DNA from: Candidatus Alistipes avicola
Lineage (GTDB): Bacteria > Bacteroidota > Bacteroidia > Bacteroidales > Rikenellaceae
Reading direction: 5' to 3'
Length of the DNA stretch: 64,000 nucleotides
Assembly (NCBI GenBank): GCA_019118565.1
Contig: DWYR01000025.1
Span: 62,001-126,000, forward strand
Shown here one piece after another: positions 30,206 through 39,930 of the stretch. Below the pieces are notes generated by a model. That model was not told the DNA's origin. It worked only from the letters and a program-made list of their open reading frames with translations, and did not search any database. How positions within the stretch are numbered: the stretch's first letter is position 1; each line of letters begins with the position of its first letter. A program made the position numbers and the translations under genes.

Positions 30206-32074
30206 TTATCCGATCGCCAGATCCTCCTCAACCAGATCCTCCTCGATGCGCAGGTTGTCGATAATGAACCCCTGACGCTCGTAGGTGTTCTTTCCCATAT
30301 AGAACTCCAGTACGTCATGGATCGGATCATCCTTGGTCAGGCGCACCTTGTCCAGTCGCATATTCTCACCGATAAATTCGCGGAACTCATCGGGCGAGAT
30401 CTCTCCCAAACCTTTGAATCGGGTAATCTCGGCCCCCGCTCCCAACGAAGAGATCGCCCGGGCCTTCTCCTCCTCCGAATAGCAGTAGCGCGTCTCCTTC
30501 TTGTTGCGTACGCGGAACAACGGGGTCTGCAATACATAAAGGTGTCCCGTGCGGATCACGTCGGGGAAGAACTGCAGGAAGAAGGTGAGCAGCAACAGGC
30601 GGATATGCATTCCGTCCACATCGGCATCGGTTGCAATGATAACCTTGTTATAGCGCAGGTTATCCAGATCCTCCTCGATGTTGAGCGCCGCCTGCAACAG
30701 GTTGAACTCCTCGTTCTCGTAGACAACCTTCTTGGTCAGGCCATAGCTGTTGAGCGGCTTTCCCCGCAGCGAGAAGACGGCCTGCGTCCGTACGTCGCGG
30801 CTCTTGGTGATCGATCCCGATGCCGAATTACCCTCCGTGATGAAGATCATCGACTGCTCGGCCAGTTCATTCTTGTCGGTCAGGTGGATCTTGCAGTCGC
30901 GCAGTTTCTTGTTGTTGAGAGACACCTTCTTGGCCGTCTCACGCGCCTTCTTCTGAATTCCCGAAATCGCCTTGCGCTCCTTCTCGTTCTCGACGATCTT
31001 GCGCTGCAGGATCTGCGCCGTCTCGGGGTTTTTGTGCAGGTAATTGTCGAGTTGCTGTGCAAGGAACTCAACAATGAAGTTTCGCAGCGAAACACCCGGT
31101 TCGATCTCCTTCGAGCCCAGTTTGATCTTGGTCTGGGATTCGAAAACCGGATCGGTTACACGGACCGAAATGGCGGCAATGATCGAAGTACGGATATCGG
31201 ACGGATCGTAATCCTTATGATAGAACTCCTTGATGGTCTTGGCGATCGCCTCGCGAAAAGCCGCCTGGTGCGTACCACCCTGTGAGGTATATTGACCGTT
31301 TACGAACGAATAGTAGCTCTCTCCGTACCCCGTACCGTGGGCAATGGCCACCTCGATATCCTGTCCGGAGAGGTGGATCGGCGGATAGAGCGGCTCCTCG
31401 GCCATGTTCTCGTTGAGCAGGTCGAGCAGACCGTTTTTCGAGACGTATTGGCGACCGTTGAAGTTGAACGTCAGTCCGAGATTCAAATAGGTATAGTTGC
31501 GGATCATCTGCTCGACGTACTCCAGATTATAGGCATAGTCGCCGAACACCTCGCGGTCAACCGTGAAACGGATCGTCGTACCGTTCTTCTCCTGCACCCC
31601 GCTCTCCCACCGGTCACTCTGTTCGAGTCCCTGCGAGAAGGTTACCGTGCGGGCCTCGCCATCACGTACCGAACGGGCCATAAAGTCGCTCGAGAGCATG
31701 TTGACGGCCTTTACGCCGACACCGTTCAGACCAACGGTCTTCTTGAAGGCCGAACCGCCATATTTACCGCCCGTATTCATCTCGCTGACGGCCGCCGACA
31801 GGGATTTGAGCGGAATGCCGCGTCCGTAATCCCGTACCGTGACCACATCATCGGCAATCGTCACCTCGATCAATTTCCCGGCTCCCATGATGAACTCGTC
31901 GACCGAGTTGTCGATCACCTCCTTGATCAGCACATAGATACCATCATCGGCCTGAGAGCCGTCTCCCAACTTGCCGATATACATACCCGGACGCAACCGG
32001 ATATGCTCACGCGGCGAGAGGGTGATAATGGCATCGTCACCATAGCTATTGGTTATATTTAAATCTGTTGCCAT
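30206..32074 (-). CDS. parE: DNA topoisomerase IV subunit B
   Basis: ParE supplies the ATPase of topoisomerase IV. The 622-residue protein has the GHKL ATP site (NSVDEFIMG near residues 51-59, then DYGRGIP), the transducer domain, and the TOPRIM motifs EGNSASGSI and DADVDGMHI. Length fits ParE; Gram-negative GyrB with its insert is longer. It follows plsC by 6 bases and precedes parC by 15. Confidence 0.95.
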   Translation of the reverse strand: MATDLNITNSYGDDAIITLSPREHIRLRPGMYIGKLGDGSQADDGIYVLIKEVIDNSVDEFIMGAGKLIEVTIADDVVTVRDYGRGIPLKSLSAAVSEMNTGGKYGGSAFKKTVGLNGVGVKAVNMLSSDFMARSVRDGEARTVTFSQGLEQSDRWESGVQEKNGTTIRFTVDREVFGDYAYNLEYVEQMIRNYTYLNLGLTFNFNGRQYVSKNGLLDLLNENMAEEPLYPPIHLSGQDIEVAIAHGTGYGESYYSFVNGQYTSQGGTHQAAFREAIAKTIKEFYHKDYDPSDIRTSIIAAISVRVTDPVFESQTKIKLGSKEIEPGVSLRNFIVEFLAQQLDNYLHKNPETAQILQRKIVENEKERKAISGIQKKARETAKKVSLNNKKLRDCKIHLTDKNELAEQSMIFITEGNSASGSITKSRDVRTQAVFSLRGKPLNSYGLTKKVVYENEEFNLLQAALNIEEDLDNLRYNKVIIATDADVDGMHIRLLLLTFFLQFFPDVIRTGHLYVLQTPLFRVRNKKETRYCYSEEEKARAISSLGAGAEITRFKGLGEISPDEFREFIGENMRLDKVRLTKDDPIHDVLEFYMGKNTYERQGFIIDNLRIEEDLVEEDLAIG

Positions 32075-32080
32075 AACTCG

Positions 32081-32809
32081 CTATTTCTCCTCCTTGATCC
32101 GGACAAGCGCCTCGCACATCGCATCGTGCACCTCCGTCATCAGCTCTTTCGTATCGGCCGACTTCACCCGTTCAACACTCATCGGCGGCAGAACACATAT
32201 TGTCAAACGATTGCGCCAGTTAAACAGACCGTTGGAGCGAATCACACGCGTCGTCCCGTCCATCACAACCGGCAGAATCTCAACCCCGGCCTCCCTGGCC
32301 AGCGTAAAGGCCCCGGCCTTGAAACGGTGGATCTGACCATCGTGTGAACGTGTCCCCTCGGGGAAAATCGCCACCGAAGCCCCCCGCGAGAGCCACTTCT
32401 TTCCGTCGTGGAGCACCTTCTCCATGGCGGCCGTTGCCCGTCCCCGGTCGATGCAGATGTCGCCGTGCAGCCAGAGGAACTGTCCGAAGAAGGGGATCTT
32501 GAAGACCTCCCGTTTGGAGACCCAACGGAAGTTCAGCGGCACGAAATAGAGGCTCGGAATATCGATCATCGTCTGGTGGTTCGGCACAATCACATACGAT
32601 TTGCTGCGGTCGATGTGCTCCAGCCCGATCACCCGGTGGCTCCACAGCGGCGGAATTGCATAGAAGATCCGAACCAGCATCCGTGAGAGTTCGTGCACCG
32701 TGCGGCGTGCCCGGTCGAACGGGAAGGTCAGCAGCAAAGCGAGTGCCGACAACACCAGAAACATGGTGCAGATCGCAACCAAAAAAATGTAGTATAAAAC
32801 GCTTAACAT
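32081..32809 (-). CDS. plsC: 1-acyl-sn-glycerol-3-phosphate acyltransferase
   Basis: PlsC adds the second acyl chain to lysophosphatidic acid in membrane phospholipid synthesis. I use the ATG at 32809 (MLSVLYYIF), giving 242 residues, because a promoter-like TATTTTTG at 32849-32856 lies inside the longer upstream frame. An N-terminal membrane helix is followed by the catalytic NHQTMID motif (the family HxxxxD) and FPEGTRS. It is the first gene of the five-gene operon with parE, parC, aroK and murI. Confidence 0.92.
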   Translation of the reverse strand: MLSVLYYIFLVAICTMFLVLSALALLLTFPFDRARRTVHELSRMLVRIFYAIPPLWSHRVIGLEHIDRSKSYVIVPNHQTMIDIPSLYFVPLNFRWVSKREVFKIPFFGQFLWLHGDICIDRGRATAAMEKVLHDGKKWLSRGASVAIFPEGTRSHDGQIHRFKAGAFTLAREAGVEILPVVMDGTTRVIRSNGLFNWRNRLTICVLPPMSVERVKSADTKELMTEVHDAMCEALVRIKEEK

Positions 32810-32848
32810 ATGAGACAAGGGAACAATTCGCCAGAATAATTCAACTTG

Positions 32849-32856
32849 CAAAAATA
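32849..32856 (-). promoter_or_regulatory. -7 promoter element of the plsC operon
   Basis: Reads TATTTTTG leftward, 40 bases ahead of the plsC ATG at 32809. It decides the shorter plsC start. Confidence 0.55.
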
Positions 32857-32959
32857 GGAAATTTAATCGGGGTTTCCCATCGATTGCCGACAATTTTTTC
32901 AAAGAAATTAACGAATGCAAAAACTTTACAACCTTTTTTTCTATGGGCCGCGACAAAAC

Positions 32960-32993
32960 AACAGCGACACCCCTCAGACGGAGTGTCGCTGTT
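32960..32993 (-). terminator. Intrinsic terminator of the TPM-lemA operon
   Basis: A perfect 11-base stem (32960-32970 with 32983-32993), followed leftward by GTTTTG. It lies 24 bases after the lemA stop. Confidence 0.75.
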
Positions 32994-33016
32994 CAATTCA
33001 GGATGTTATTTCGTCC

Positions 33017-33607
33017 CTAAAAAGAGACCTGCGGAACGCTCTGAGCCCCTTCATCCGCCGCAAAATAGGGTTTCTGATCGAATCCGAACAGATTTGCGAT
33101 CAAATTCGCCGGGAAACGGCGGATCTGAATATTGAACTGTTTGGTCGCGTCGTTGAAACGGGTGCGGGCCACGGCAATCCGATTCTCGGTCCCCTCCAGC
33201 TGCGTTTGCAGTTCCAGGAAGTTCTGGTTCGCCTTCAAATCCGGATACTGCTCGGCAATGGCAATCAACCGGCCCAGTGCCGAACCCACGTTCTGCTGCG
33301 CCTGCTGGTATTCAGCCAGCTTTTCGGGGGTAAGATCCTCAACGTTCAGATTAAAGGAGAGGGCCTGCGTACGAGCCTCAACAACCTGTGTCAGTGTCGT
33401 CTGCTCGTGTGCAGCATACCCCTTGACCGTCTCGACCAGATTGGGAATCAGATCGGCCCGGCGCTGATACTGCGCCTCAACATCCGCCCAGGCGGTGCTA
33501 ACCGTCTCTTCTCCCTTTACCATCTTGTTATAAGCCGAGCAGGATCCGCTGACAAGCAGCACAACCACTACGACCACTACGATCCAAATAATCTTTTTCA
33601 TGTTCAT
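33017..33607 (-). CDS. lemA: LemA family protein
   Basis: A 196-residue protein with an N-terminal membrane helix (IIWIVVVVVVVLLVSG) and a helical bundle with the LemA signature YNKMVKGEETVSTAWADVEA and RRADLIPNLVETV. An ATG two codons later (33601) is an equally good start. LemA proteins often pair with TPM-domain membrane proteins, as here: the TPM gene ends 26 bases upstream. Role unclear; envelope stress or secretion has been suggested for some members. Confidence 0.93.
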   Translation of the reverse strand: MNMKKIIWIVVVVVVVLLVSGSCSAYNKMVKGEETVSTAWADVEAQYQRRADLIPNLVETVKGYAAHEQTTLTQVVEARTQALSFNLNVEDLTPEKLAEYQQAQQNVGSALGRLIAIAEQYPDLKANQNFLELQTQLEGTENRIAVARTRFNDATKQFNIQIRRFPANLIANLFGFDQKPYFAADEGAQSVPQVSF

Positions 33608-33633
33608 ATCGAATAGTTTAAAATTGTTACATT

Positions 33634-34560
33634 CTACCAGCGTCCGCCGGCACCGCCGCCGCCAAAACTTCCGCCGCCGAAACCGCCACCAAAGCTACCG
33701 CCACCAAATCCGCGGCCGCCGCCGAAACCTCCGATCCACATTCCACCGCCTCCGCGACGACCATGGTTGTCGTCCCGATAACGACGTGTCCGGCGAGTCA
33801 CTACGGCCCCGCAATAGCGACAACGGTAAGTACGCAAAAAGATATTAGAGGTATCGGTCCGAGCCTCCAGATGACAGGACTCCTGTACCAATCCGTGCCG
33901 TTTATGACAATGTGGACAGCGACTCTCCCGATAGGAGCGCCACATGGCCACTCCAAGCGGGAGTCCGATGCAGAGCAGAATAATCATCCAGATCATCCAT
34001 CCAGGCATATCCTCACCGCGATAGTCGTCGTTCCCTCCCAGGTCGAGTTCGCTCCCGTTCAAGACAGAAGCAACCGCCTGCACACCGGCAACCATACCCG
34101 CACTATAATTTCCTTCTCGAAAATACGGGAGCATATAACGGTTGATAATACGGCTGCACAAGGCATCCGGAAGTACACCTTCCAATCCGTAACCCGTCAC
34201 AAAACGCACCTCGTGGCATCCGACTACCAACAGGATTCCCAATCCATTGTCGGAATCCTGACGGCCGACACCCCACTGCGAAAAAAGCGTATGGGCAAAT
34301 GTAAAGAGATCATCGCCCTCGATCTGCTCGACTGCCACTACGGCAACCTGCGCCAATGCCTTGTGACGCAAGGCATAGCAAATCGAATCGATCTCTGCTA
34401 CGGCTCCCGACGAAAGCACCCCGTCTGGATTGGAGGTAAAACGATAGCGATCGGCAAGCTGCACGTTCGGAATCTGCTCGACCCGATACGGCCGCCCCGC
34501 CCATGAAATCAAGGGGAAAGAGAGACATATCCCCAGAAACAACAAAAAAAAGTTTTTCAT
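33634..34560 (-). CDS. TPM-domain membrane protein with Gly-rich tail
   Basis: A 308-residue protein with a signal peptide and a TPM domain (about residues 35-155), the fold of the plant PSII-repair protein TLP18.3. A membrane helix (about 178-198), a CPHC...CRYC zinc-ribbon-like region, and a C-terminal tail of GGG/GFGGGSFGGG repeats follow. A TATCTTTG promoter lies upstream, and lemA follows on the same transcript. The pairing suggests a shared envelope function, not yet defined. Confidence 0.88.
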   Translation of the reverse strand: MKNFFLLFLGICLSFPLISWAGRPYRVEQIPNVQLADRYRFTSNPDGVLSSGAVAEIDSICYALRHKALAQVAVVAVEQIEGDDLFTFAHTLFSQWGVGRQDSDNGLGILLVVGCHEVRFVTGYGLEGVLPDALCSRIINRYMLPYFREGNYSAGMVAGVQAVASVLNGSELDLGGNDDYRGEDMPGWMIWMIILLCIGLPLGVAMWRSYRESRCPHCHKRHGLVQESCHLEARTDTSNIFLRTYRCRYCGAVVTRRTRRYRDDNHGRRGGGGMWIGGFGGGRGFGGGSFGGGFGGGSFGGGGAGGRW

Positions 34561-34724
34561 CCGAAACAGACATCCATTCGTATTCAGAGTTAAGGATCGG
34601 TCGGCCTATTGCCCCCCCGAAACACACTCTCTGCAAATGAGACCCACAAAAACAAGTACTGGAACAACAAGAGGAAAACCCTGTTCCCCAAATTCGATCG
34701 CGCCGAGCCTCACCCTATCTTCTG

Positions 34725-34732
34725 CAAAGATA
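34725..34732 (-). promoter_or_regulatory. -7 promoter element of the TPM-lemA operon
   Basis: Reads TATCTTTG leftward, a consensus match, 165 bases ahead of the ATG at 34560. Confidence 0.5.
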
Positions 34733-34943
34733 CGAAAAACAAAAATATTTAGCAGATATATTCCAAATATGAACATCTCGGCTCGTTGTTTGTACTTAAA
34801 TTAGAGAAGTAACCCTTCGGTGAAAAAACACGAAAATCCCGAACAAGAGAGTCTTCTTTCTCCTGTGGAAAAGACGGATCTGTTTTTTTATCGCCATTAG
34901 GGGCATTTCCCATGAAACAATACGCTTTGTTAATATATTTTAT

Positions 34944-34951
34944 TATCTTTG
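34944..34951 (+). promoter_or_regulatory. -7 promoter element of the polysaccharide export operon
   Basis: Reads TATCTTTG, with TTTG at 34926-34929. It is 46 bases ahead of the ATG at 34997 and rules out the in-frame start at 34949. Confidence 0.6.
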
Positions 34952-34996
34952 TTCCCGATAAAAAAAACAGACAATCGACAAATACACCTATATGCA

Positions 34997-35863
34997 ATGA
35001 TGGACCGTAAAAATACCAATCTCCATATTAAATCGAGTCCCCGCCGAGGCAAGGAAATCGCATTTCCGTTTCTCAAACACATATTTTTTCTCGTCGTAGG
35101 AGGTGTGCTTTTGACGGCATGTGCCTCGCAGAAACGAGTACACTACCTGCAAGACGTTCAGGCCAATGAGCAGATCCAGATCGCTCAAAATTACCAGATT
35201 CGAATCAAACCGCTGGATCGACTTACGATCGTGGTCAACAGCCAGGATCCCGAATTGGCCGCTCCGTTCAATACGGCCTCTTCATTCAACTCTTTGACGG
35301 GAACACCCCTTACGACAACGACAACCAGCTCCACCGCCCTGCAAACACGTACCGTGGACGAAAACGGGGATCTCGAGATGCCGGTAATCGGGACCATCCA
35401 CTGCGAAGGACTGACCCGAAGTGAACTGGCCCAAAAGATCGCCGACATGATTCGCGAAGGCGGATACATCAAAGACCCGACCGTAAACATCCAGTTCGCC
35501 GATATGAAAATTTCCGTACTCGGAGAGGTTACTCGTCCAGGACAATACGACATCACCTCGGACCGGATCTCTCTGCTGGATGCACTTTCGCTGGCCGGCG
35601 ACCTGACCATCTTCGGACGACGTTCCGACGTAATGGTCATCCGCGAAGACCACGGAATACGCACGACCGCAATTCTAGACCTTACCTCGCAGAATATATA
35701 CGAATCGCCATACTTCTATCTGCAACAGAACGATGTCGTGTACGTGAAACCGAACAAATACAAAGCACAGTCGGGCGAAATCAGCCAGAACAGAAGTTTC
35801 TATATCTCCCTGGTCAGCACCGCTGTATCGGTTGCTACTCTGATCGTAACTCTCACCAAATAA
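34997..35863 (+). CDS. Wza-type polysaccharide export lipoprotein
   Basis: A 288-residue outer-membrane lipoprotein with lipobox LLTACAS. The Poly_export domain (YQIRIKPLDRLTIVVNSQDP, ENGDLEMPVIG) is followed by an SLBB domain (ISVLGEVTRPGQYDI). In Wza-like systems such proteins form the outer-membrane channel for capsule or exopolysaccharide. I chose the ATG at 34997 because of the promoter at 34944. The partner Wzc-like kinase starts 10 bases after its stop. There is no C-terminal membrane helix, as is usual in Bacteroidota. Confidence 0.92.
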   Translation: MMDRKNTNLHIKSSPRRGKEIAFPFLKHIFFLVVGGVLLTACASQKRVHYLQDVQANEQIQIAQNYQIRIKPLDRLTIVVNSQDPELAAPFNTASSFNSLTGTPLTTTTTSSTALQTRTVDENGDLEMPVIGTIHCEGLTRSELAQKIADMIREGGYIKDPTVNIQFADMKISVLGEVTRPGQYDITSDRISLLDALSLAGDLTIFGRRSDVMVIREDHGIRTTAILDLTSQNIYESPYFYLQQNDVVYVKPNKYKAQSGEISQNRSFYISLVSTAVSVATLIVTLTK

Positions 35864-35873
35864 CCTGCTGAAC

Positions 35874-38321
35874 ATGACACAAGAAGAGAGTCAAAACAAG
35901 ACTTTGAACGCTGGTATCAAACAGATCGACCACATTAATTTTTCGGCTCACGACCTGCTCCAAATGGTGATCGCCAACTGGTATTGGTTTGTCATATCCG
36001 TATTCATCTGTGTCGGATGCGGGTGCCTCTATCTTCTCCATACCCCAAAAATCTACAGCCGGACCGCCAACATCCTCGTAAAGGACAGTCGAAAAGGAAG
36101 CGATACGGATCTGGCCTCGCTGAGCGATCTGGCCGGACTGTCGCAACGTAGGAATGTCGATAACGAGATCTATATCCTGCAATCGCGCCGCTTGATGATG
36201 CAGGTCGTCAAACAACTGGATTTGACAGTTTCTTATCAAACCAAAGTCGGGCTTCGAACCAAAGATCTTTACGGACAAAATCCAATCAAGGTGGATTTCA
36301 TCAACGACAACGATCGTCAAAGTTTTTCTTTCGACGTCACACTCCTTCCCGACAGCCAGATTTTGCTCAACCGGTTTGAACAAGCAGGTGAAAAGATCAA
36401 ACAGGAGATCGTAGCCGCTCTCAATGATACTATCACTACTCCCGTCGGAGAGATGAGCGTCCACCCGACCCTCTATATGCCGTCGATCCTTCCGGAAGAA
36501 CCGATCCGCGTAATAAAAAGCAGTCTGGGAAACACGACACAATTCTATCAAAATGCCGTACAGAGTTTCGTTGCAAACAAGCAGGCCTCTATCATCACCA
36601 TCTCGATGCAAAGTTCCGTTCCTAAAAAAGCGGAAGATGTCATCAACACACTGATCGCCGTCTATGAAAAAGACGCGATCGACGACAAGCGCAGTGTAGC
36701 CGAAACAACCGGATATTTCATCGACAACCGCTTGGCTGTCATCGCCGACGAACTGGGACAAGTCGATCGGAGCATCGAAAAATTCAAAAAGGAGAATCGT
36801 ATCTACGATATTTCCTCGGAAGCGGCTATCTCTTCAAATGAGCGCTCCCAATACAAGGCAGAGGGACTCTCGTTAGAAAACCAGATCCGCATGACCCAAT
36901 TCCTGAAGGACTATCTGCTCGACCCGAGCAAGGAGACCGAGATGATACCAGGAATTATCTCCATCAACAGCCAGGGAATCACGGCACAGATCGAATTCTA
37001 CAATACCCTTCTCAGACGTTATCAGAACCTGATGTCGGAGAACTCCTCCAACAACCCGATCGTCCAGGAGATGAACAACGATCTGACCTCGTTGCGACGC
37101 TCGATCGTCGCGGCCCTCGACTCGCACATCTCGACCCTGGAAATTCAACTCAACTCCCTTCGTAAGGAAGAAGATATGATCGATCGCCGAATCTCGTCGG
37201 TCCCGAGTCAGGAGAAACAGATTCTCGACATCTCCCGTCAGCAGAAAATCAAAGAAGAGCTCTATCTCTACCTGCTCAACAAACGGGAGGAGAATGCCAT
37301 CACAATGGTCATCACCGAAAGCAATTCACGTACAATCGACAACGCATACGGATCTCCCAACCCGGTTGCTCCCAATACGGCCTTGATTCTGGGTATCTCG
37401 TTCATTTTCGGACTGGGAATTCCCTTCCTGGTTATCTATCTGATGCAGATTCTCGACACGACGATCCGCGGCCGTAAAGATATTGAGGACAACATTTCGG
37501 CTCCATTCCTGGGGGATATTCCGGAATATACGGGCGAAAAGCAACGAGGAGGCGTAGTAGTTCGCGAGAATGGTCGGGATCCGGTATCGGAGGCCTTCCG
37601 TATGGTACGATCGAACATGAGTTTCCTGGACATCGGCAAGCAGGGCATGAAAGTTATCATGCTCACCTCGTCCAATCCCCACGCAGGAAAAACCTTCGTG
37701 GCAACGAACCTGGCCATGACCTTCGCCGTAACAGGCAAGAAGATCGTAATCATCGACCTCGACCTGAGACGCCGTACCTTCTCCAAGCAGATGGGACACG
37801 GCGGTGATATAAACGGTGTGTCGAGTTTCCTGGCCGGAAACAGCGACCTACAGTCGATTATCCACAAGAGCCGTATGTCGGAAAATCTGGATATTATCTA
37901 CGCCGGAGTACAACCACCCAACCCGAGCGAGATGCTGCTCAGCCACCGCATGGAAGAGCTGATCGAGATGTTGAAACAGAAGTACGACTACATCATCATA
38001 GACAGTACACCGGCCATGGCTGTTGCCGATGCCATCATCAGCGACCGCTTCTGCGACCTCTGTATCTATGTAGTACGCGAAGGTCTGTTGGATCGCCGTC
38101 AGTTGCCCGATATCGAACGGCTCTACCAGGAGAAGAAGTTCAGCAATATGTGCATCATCCTGAACGGCAGCCACAATACGCGTCGCGGATATGGTTACGG
38201 GTATGGATACGGATACGGCTACGGATATGGTTATGGATACGGTTACGGAGAGACCAGCGAACCGGAATCGTACTCAAAAAAAGCGATCAATACCGTTAAA
38301 AAACTTTTAAGGAAAAAATAA
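35874..38321 (+). CDS. Wzc-like polysaccharide co-polymerase and tyrosine kinase
   Basis: An 815-residue inner-membrane protein. Two membrane helices (near residues 35-55 and 500-525) flank a Wzz chain-length domain with long coiled coil. The cytoplasmic BY-kinase has Walker A SSNPHAGKT, Walker A' VIIDLDLRRR and Walker B YDYIIIDSTP. The C-terminus has ten consecutive Gly-Tyr pairs, then a basic tail. BY-kinases autophosphorylate a C-terminal Tyr cluster to control polymer export. It forms an operon with the export lipoprotein and a HAD protein. Confidence 0.94.
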   Translation: MTQEESQNKTLNAGIKQIDHINFSAHDLLQMVIANWYWFVISVFICVGCGCLYLLHTPKIYSRTANILVKDSRKGSDTDLASLSDLAGLSQRRNVDNEIYILQSRRLMMQVVKQLDLTVSYQTKVGLRTKDLYGQNPIKVDFINDNDRQSFSFDVTLLPDSQILLNRFEQAGEKIKQEIVAALNDTITTPVGEMSVHPTLYMPSILPEEPIRVIKSSLGNTTQFYQNAVQSFVANKQASIITISMQSSVPKKAEDVINTLIAVYEKDAIDDKRSVAETTGYFIDNRLAVIADELGQVDRSIEKFKKENRIYDISSEAAISSNERSQYKAEGLSLENQIRMTQFLKDYLLDPSKETEMIPGIISINSQGITAQIEFYNTLLRRYQNLMSENSSNNPIVQEMNNDLTSLRRSIVAALDSHISTLEIQLNSLRKEEDMIDRRISSVPSQEKQILDISRQQKIKEELYLYLLNKREENAITMVITESNSRTIDNAYGSPNPVAPNTALILGISFIFGLGIPFLVIYLMQILDTTIRGRKDIEDNISAPFLGDIPEYTGEKQRGGVVVRENGRDPVSEAFRMVRSNMSFLDIGKQGMKVIMLTSSNPHAGKTFVATNLAMTFAVTGKKIVIIDLDLRRRTFSKQMGHGGDINGVSSFLAGNSDLQSIIHKSRMSENLDIIYAGVQPPNPSEMLLSHRMEELIEMLKQKYDYIIIDSTPAMAVADAIISDRFCDLCIYVVREGLLDRRQLPDIERLYQEKKFSNMCIILNGSHNTRRGYGYGYGYGYGYGYGYGYGYGETSEPESYSKKAINTVKKLLRKK
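38187..38246 (+). repeat. Hexanucleotide GGNTAY repeat encoding ten Gly-Tyr pairs
   Basis: Ten tandem six-base units inside the tyrosine kinase gene. Third codon positions vary (GGA, GGT, GGG, GGC; TAT, TAC), so the peptide repeat is kept more strictly than the DNA. Confidence 0.95.
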
Positions 38322-38327
38322 TCTGTT

Positions 38328-38717
38328 ATGGCCTTTAAGAATGCTATCATCGCCATCGACTTCGACGGAACGGTCGTTACCCATGCCTATCCCCATATCG
38401 GGATGGATGCAGGTGCTGTTCCCGTGTTGAAAGAGTTGTTGGCCAATGACTGCCGACTGATTCTTGTAACCATGCGCAGCGGCCGTCTGCTCGAAAAAGC
38501 ACTCGAATGGTTCAAGGAACACGATATTGCACTCTATGCCGTCAATGAAAATCCCGAGCAGAAGAGTTGGACCTCCTCTCCGAAGGTACACGCCGATCTC
38601 TACATCGATGACAGTGCTTTGGGATGTCCCATCCGTTTTGTCGACGGAGTTGCCCGTCCGGTAGCCGACTGGACCCGGATCCGCAAGCTGCTCGTCGACG
38701 AAGGATACCTCGATTAA
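38328..38717 (+). CDS. HAD-superfamily hydrolase-like protein
   Basis: A 129-residue single-domain protein. The HAD nucleophile motif is IAIDFDGTVV (Asp13, with the second Asp at 15), followed by a VTMRSG motif and YIDDSALG with the metal-binding acids. Lack of a cap domain suggests a phosphatase acting on a large or flexible substrate. It starts 6 bases after the tyrosine kinase gene and ends at a terminator, so it belongs to that operon. Dephosphorylation of a sugar phosphate is possible but unproven. Confidence 0.82.
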   Translation: MAFKNAIIAIDFDGTVVTHAYPHIGMDAGAVPVLKELLANDCRLILVTMRSGRLLEKALEWFKEHDIALYAVNENPEQKSWTSSPKVHADLYIDDSALGCPIRFVDGVARPVADWTRIRKLLVDEGYLD

Positions 38718-38736
38718 GAGTGTAAAGGATCAACCA

Positions 38737-38769
38737 AAAAAGCAGGACTTCGATGAAGTCCTGCTTTTT
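38737..38769. terminator. Bidirectional intrinsic terminator
   Basis: A perfect 14-base inverted repeat (38737-38750 with 38756-38769), loop CGATG, with A and T tracts. It lies between the convergent HAD and nucleotidyltransferase genes. Confidence 0.9.
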
Positions 38770-38786
38770 ATATCCATAGGTTCAAC

Positions 38787-39695
38787 CTATTTCCAAAGAT
38801 AGCGGGGATATTCTCCCGCATCGATCATCCGCTCGATACTGCGGACCAACAACGGTTTATCCTCCTTATAGGTTACACCGAACCATTGGGCCGGGCTGTG
38901 CAGCACCTTAACCGTCGCTATATGCTCTTCGATCAATTTATTGACCATCGAGGGGATGTAGCACTCCGTCTTCAGGTCATTCCCGTTTGCACGCAGGAAG
39001 GCGCGGAAGAACTGGTCCGAATGAATGAAATAATCGGGTGTAAATCCAAACAGGTTCATCGAAACGGGAGCATCCGCTGCCAGCGGCAAGTCTCCGTCCG
39101 CTCCGTGATTCACAATCTGACCTCCGTCCCGTTCGATCTGCGTACGCTCGACCATACCGGTCAGGTTGCCGTCAGCATCGACCGTGCAAACACCTCGGGA
39201 AACGGTCCCGTTCTCCGACAACGTCTTGCTGAGTTCGTATGCGACCATACAGTAACGGCCGAAAGCCCCTTTCAATCCCGTCAGATACTCTCCGATAACA
39301 CGGAACGCCTCGGCACCATAAAAGTCATCGGCATTGATAACGGCAAACGGCTCCCGAATCACGTTCTTGGCAACCAAAATGGCATGGTTCGTACCCCACG
39401 GTTTCACACGACCTTCAGGCACCGTGAATCCTTCGGGCAGCGAATCGAGCTCCTGATAGACATACTCGACCCGGATCCGATGACCGAAACGCTCCTCGGT
39501 AAAAACCTCCTCGAACTCGGAAGCGAAACTGTGGCGAATCACGAAAACCACCTTCCCGAATCCGGCCCGTATCGCATCATAGACCGAATAGTCGATGATC
39601 GCCTCGTTACCGGGACCTACCCCGTCCATCTGTTTGAGCGATCCGTAACGGGACCCCATGCCCGCTGCCAGCACCAATAATGTAGGTTTCACCAT
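38787..39695 (-). CDS. Sugar nucleotidyltransferase-like protein
   Basis: A 302-residue protein with the nucleotidyltransferase start LVLAAGMGSRYGSLKQMDGVG and the metal-binding Asp motif NADDFYG. This fold joins a sugar phosphate to an NTP. The exact sugar is not apparent; such stand-alone genes are common in Bacteroidota. A TACCTTTG promoter lies at 39733-39740. The gene faces the polysaccharide operon, but a functional link is only inference. Confidence 0.85.
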   Translation of the reverse strand: MVKPTLLVLAAGMGSRYGSLKQMDGVGPGNEAIIDYSVYDAIRAGFGKVVFVIRHSFASEFEEVFTEERFGHRIRVEYVYQELDSLPEGFTVPEGRVKPWGTNHAILVAKNVIREPFAVINADDFYGAEAFRVIGEYLTGLKGAFGRYCMVAYELSKTLSENGTVSRGVCTVDADGNLTGMVERTQIERDGGQIVNHGADGDLPLAADAPVSMNLFGFTPDYFIHSDQFFRAFLRANGNDLKTECYIPSMVNKLIEEHIATVKVLHSPAQWFGVTYKEDKPLLVRSIERMIDAGEYPRYLWK

Positions 39696-39732
39696 ACTAT
39701 ATCTGTTTTTTTACTCGTTTTCAGAACAGCCA

Positions 39733-39740
39733 CAAAGGTA
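39733..39740 (-). promoter_or_regulatory. -7 promoter element of the nucleotidyltransferase gene
   Basis: Reads TACCTTTG leftward, 38 bases ahead of the ATG at 39695. It is half of a divergent pair with 39773-39780. Confidence 0.6.
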
Positions 39741-39772
39741 CAGAAATCACGATGAAATACAAAGATTTTCGT

Positions 39773-39780
39773 TACCTTTG
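39773..39780 (+). promoter_or_regulatory. -7 promoter element of the M23-dxr-rseP operon
   Basis: Reads TACCTTTG, 151 bases ahead of the ATG at 39931, so the transcript would have a leader of roughly 140 bases. Confidence 0.55.
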
Positions 39781-39930
39781 TAAAATTCCGCAGGAGAAGT
39801 CCCGCCCGGAGCGAAACAACCGGCCACGGACTCGTCCTGAAAGACATTACCCGCTCGAACGGATGTGCCACCGAAACGAAACCCGTCGTGGAGCATCTCC
39901 GATCGAAGAAAAAAACAAAAAATCCGACCG

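Larger units (their letters stand above)
34561..34996. other. Divergent intergenic region upstream of the polysaccharide genes
   Basis: These 436 bases carry two outward-facing -7 motifs (34725-34732 leftward and 34944-34951 rightward). Between them lies about 210 bases of AT-rich sequence without a convincing gene. It may hold regulatory sites for the polysaccharide operon. Confidence 0.5.

Noticed and set aside
27698..31285. Open frame of 1195 codons on the + strand
   Set aside because: It lies opposite parC and parE. High GC and codon bias of the real genes keep the antisense frame open; the translation is rich in Arg, His and Leu with no domain.
34749..34997. 82-codon leftward frame upstream of the polysaccharide operon
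   Set aside because: It runs through both promoter elements and overlaps the export gene start; composition is not protein-like.
38187..38246. Repeat cluster considered as a CRISPR or minisatellite
   Set aside because: Units are six bases with no spacers and lie in frame within the kinase gene.
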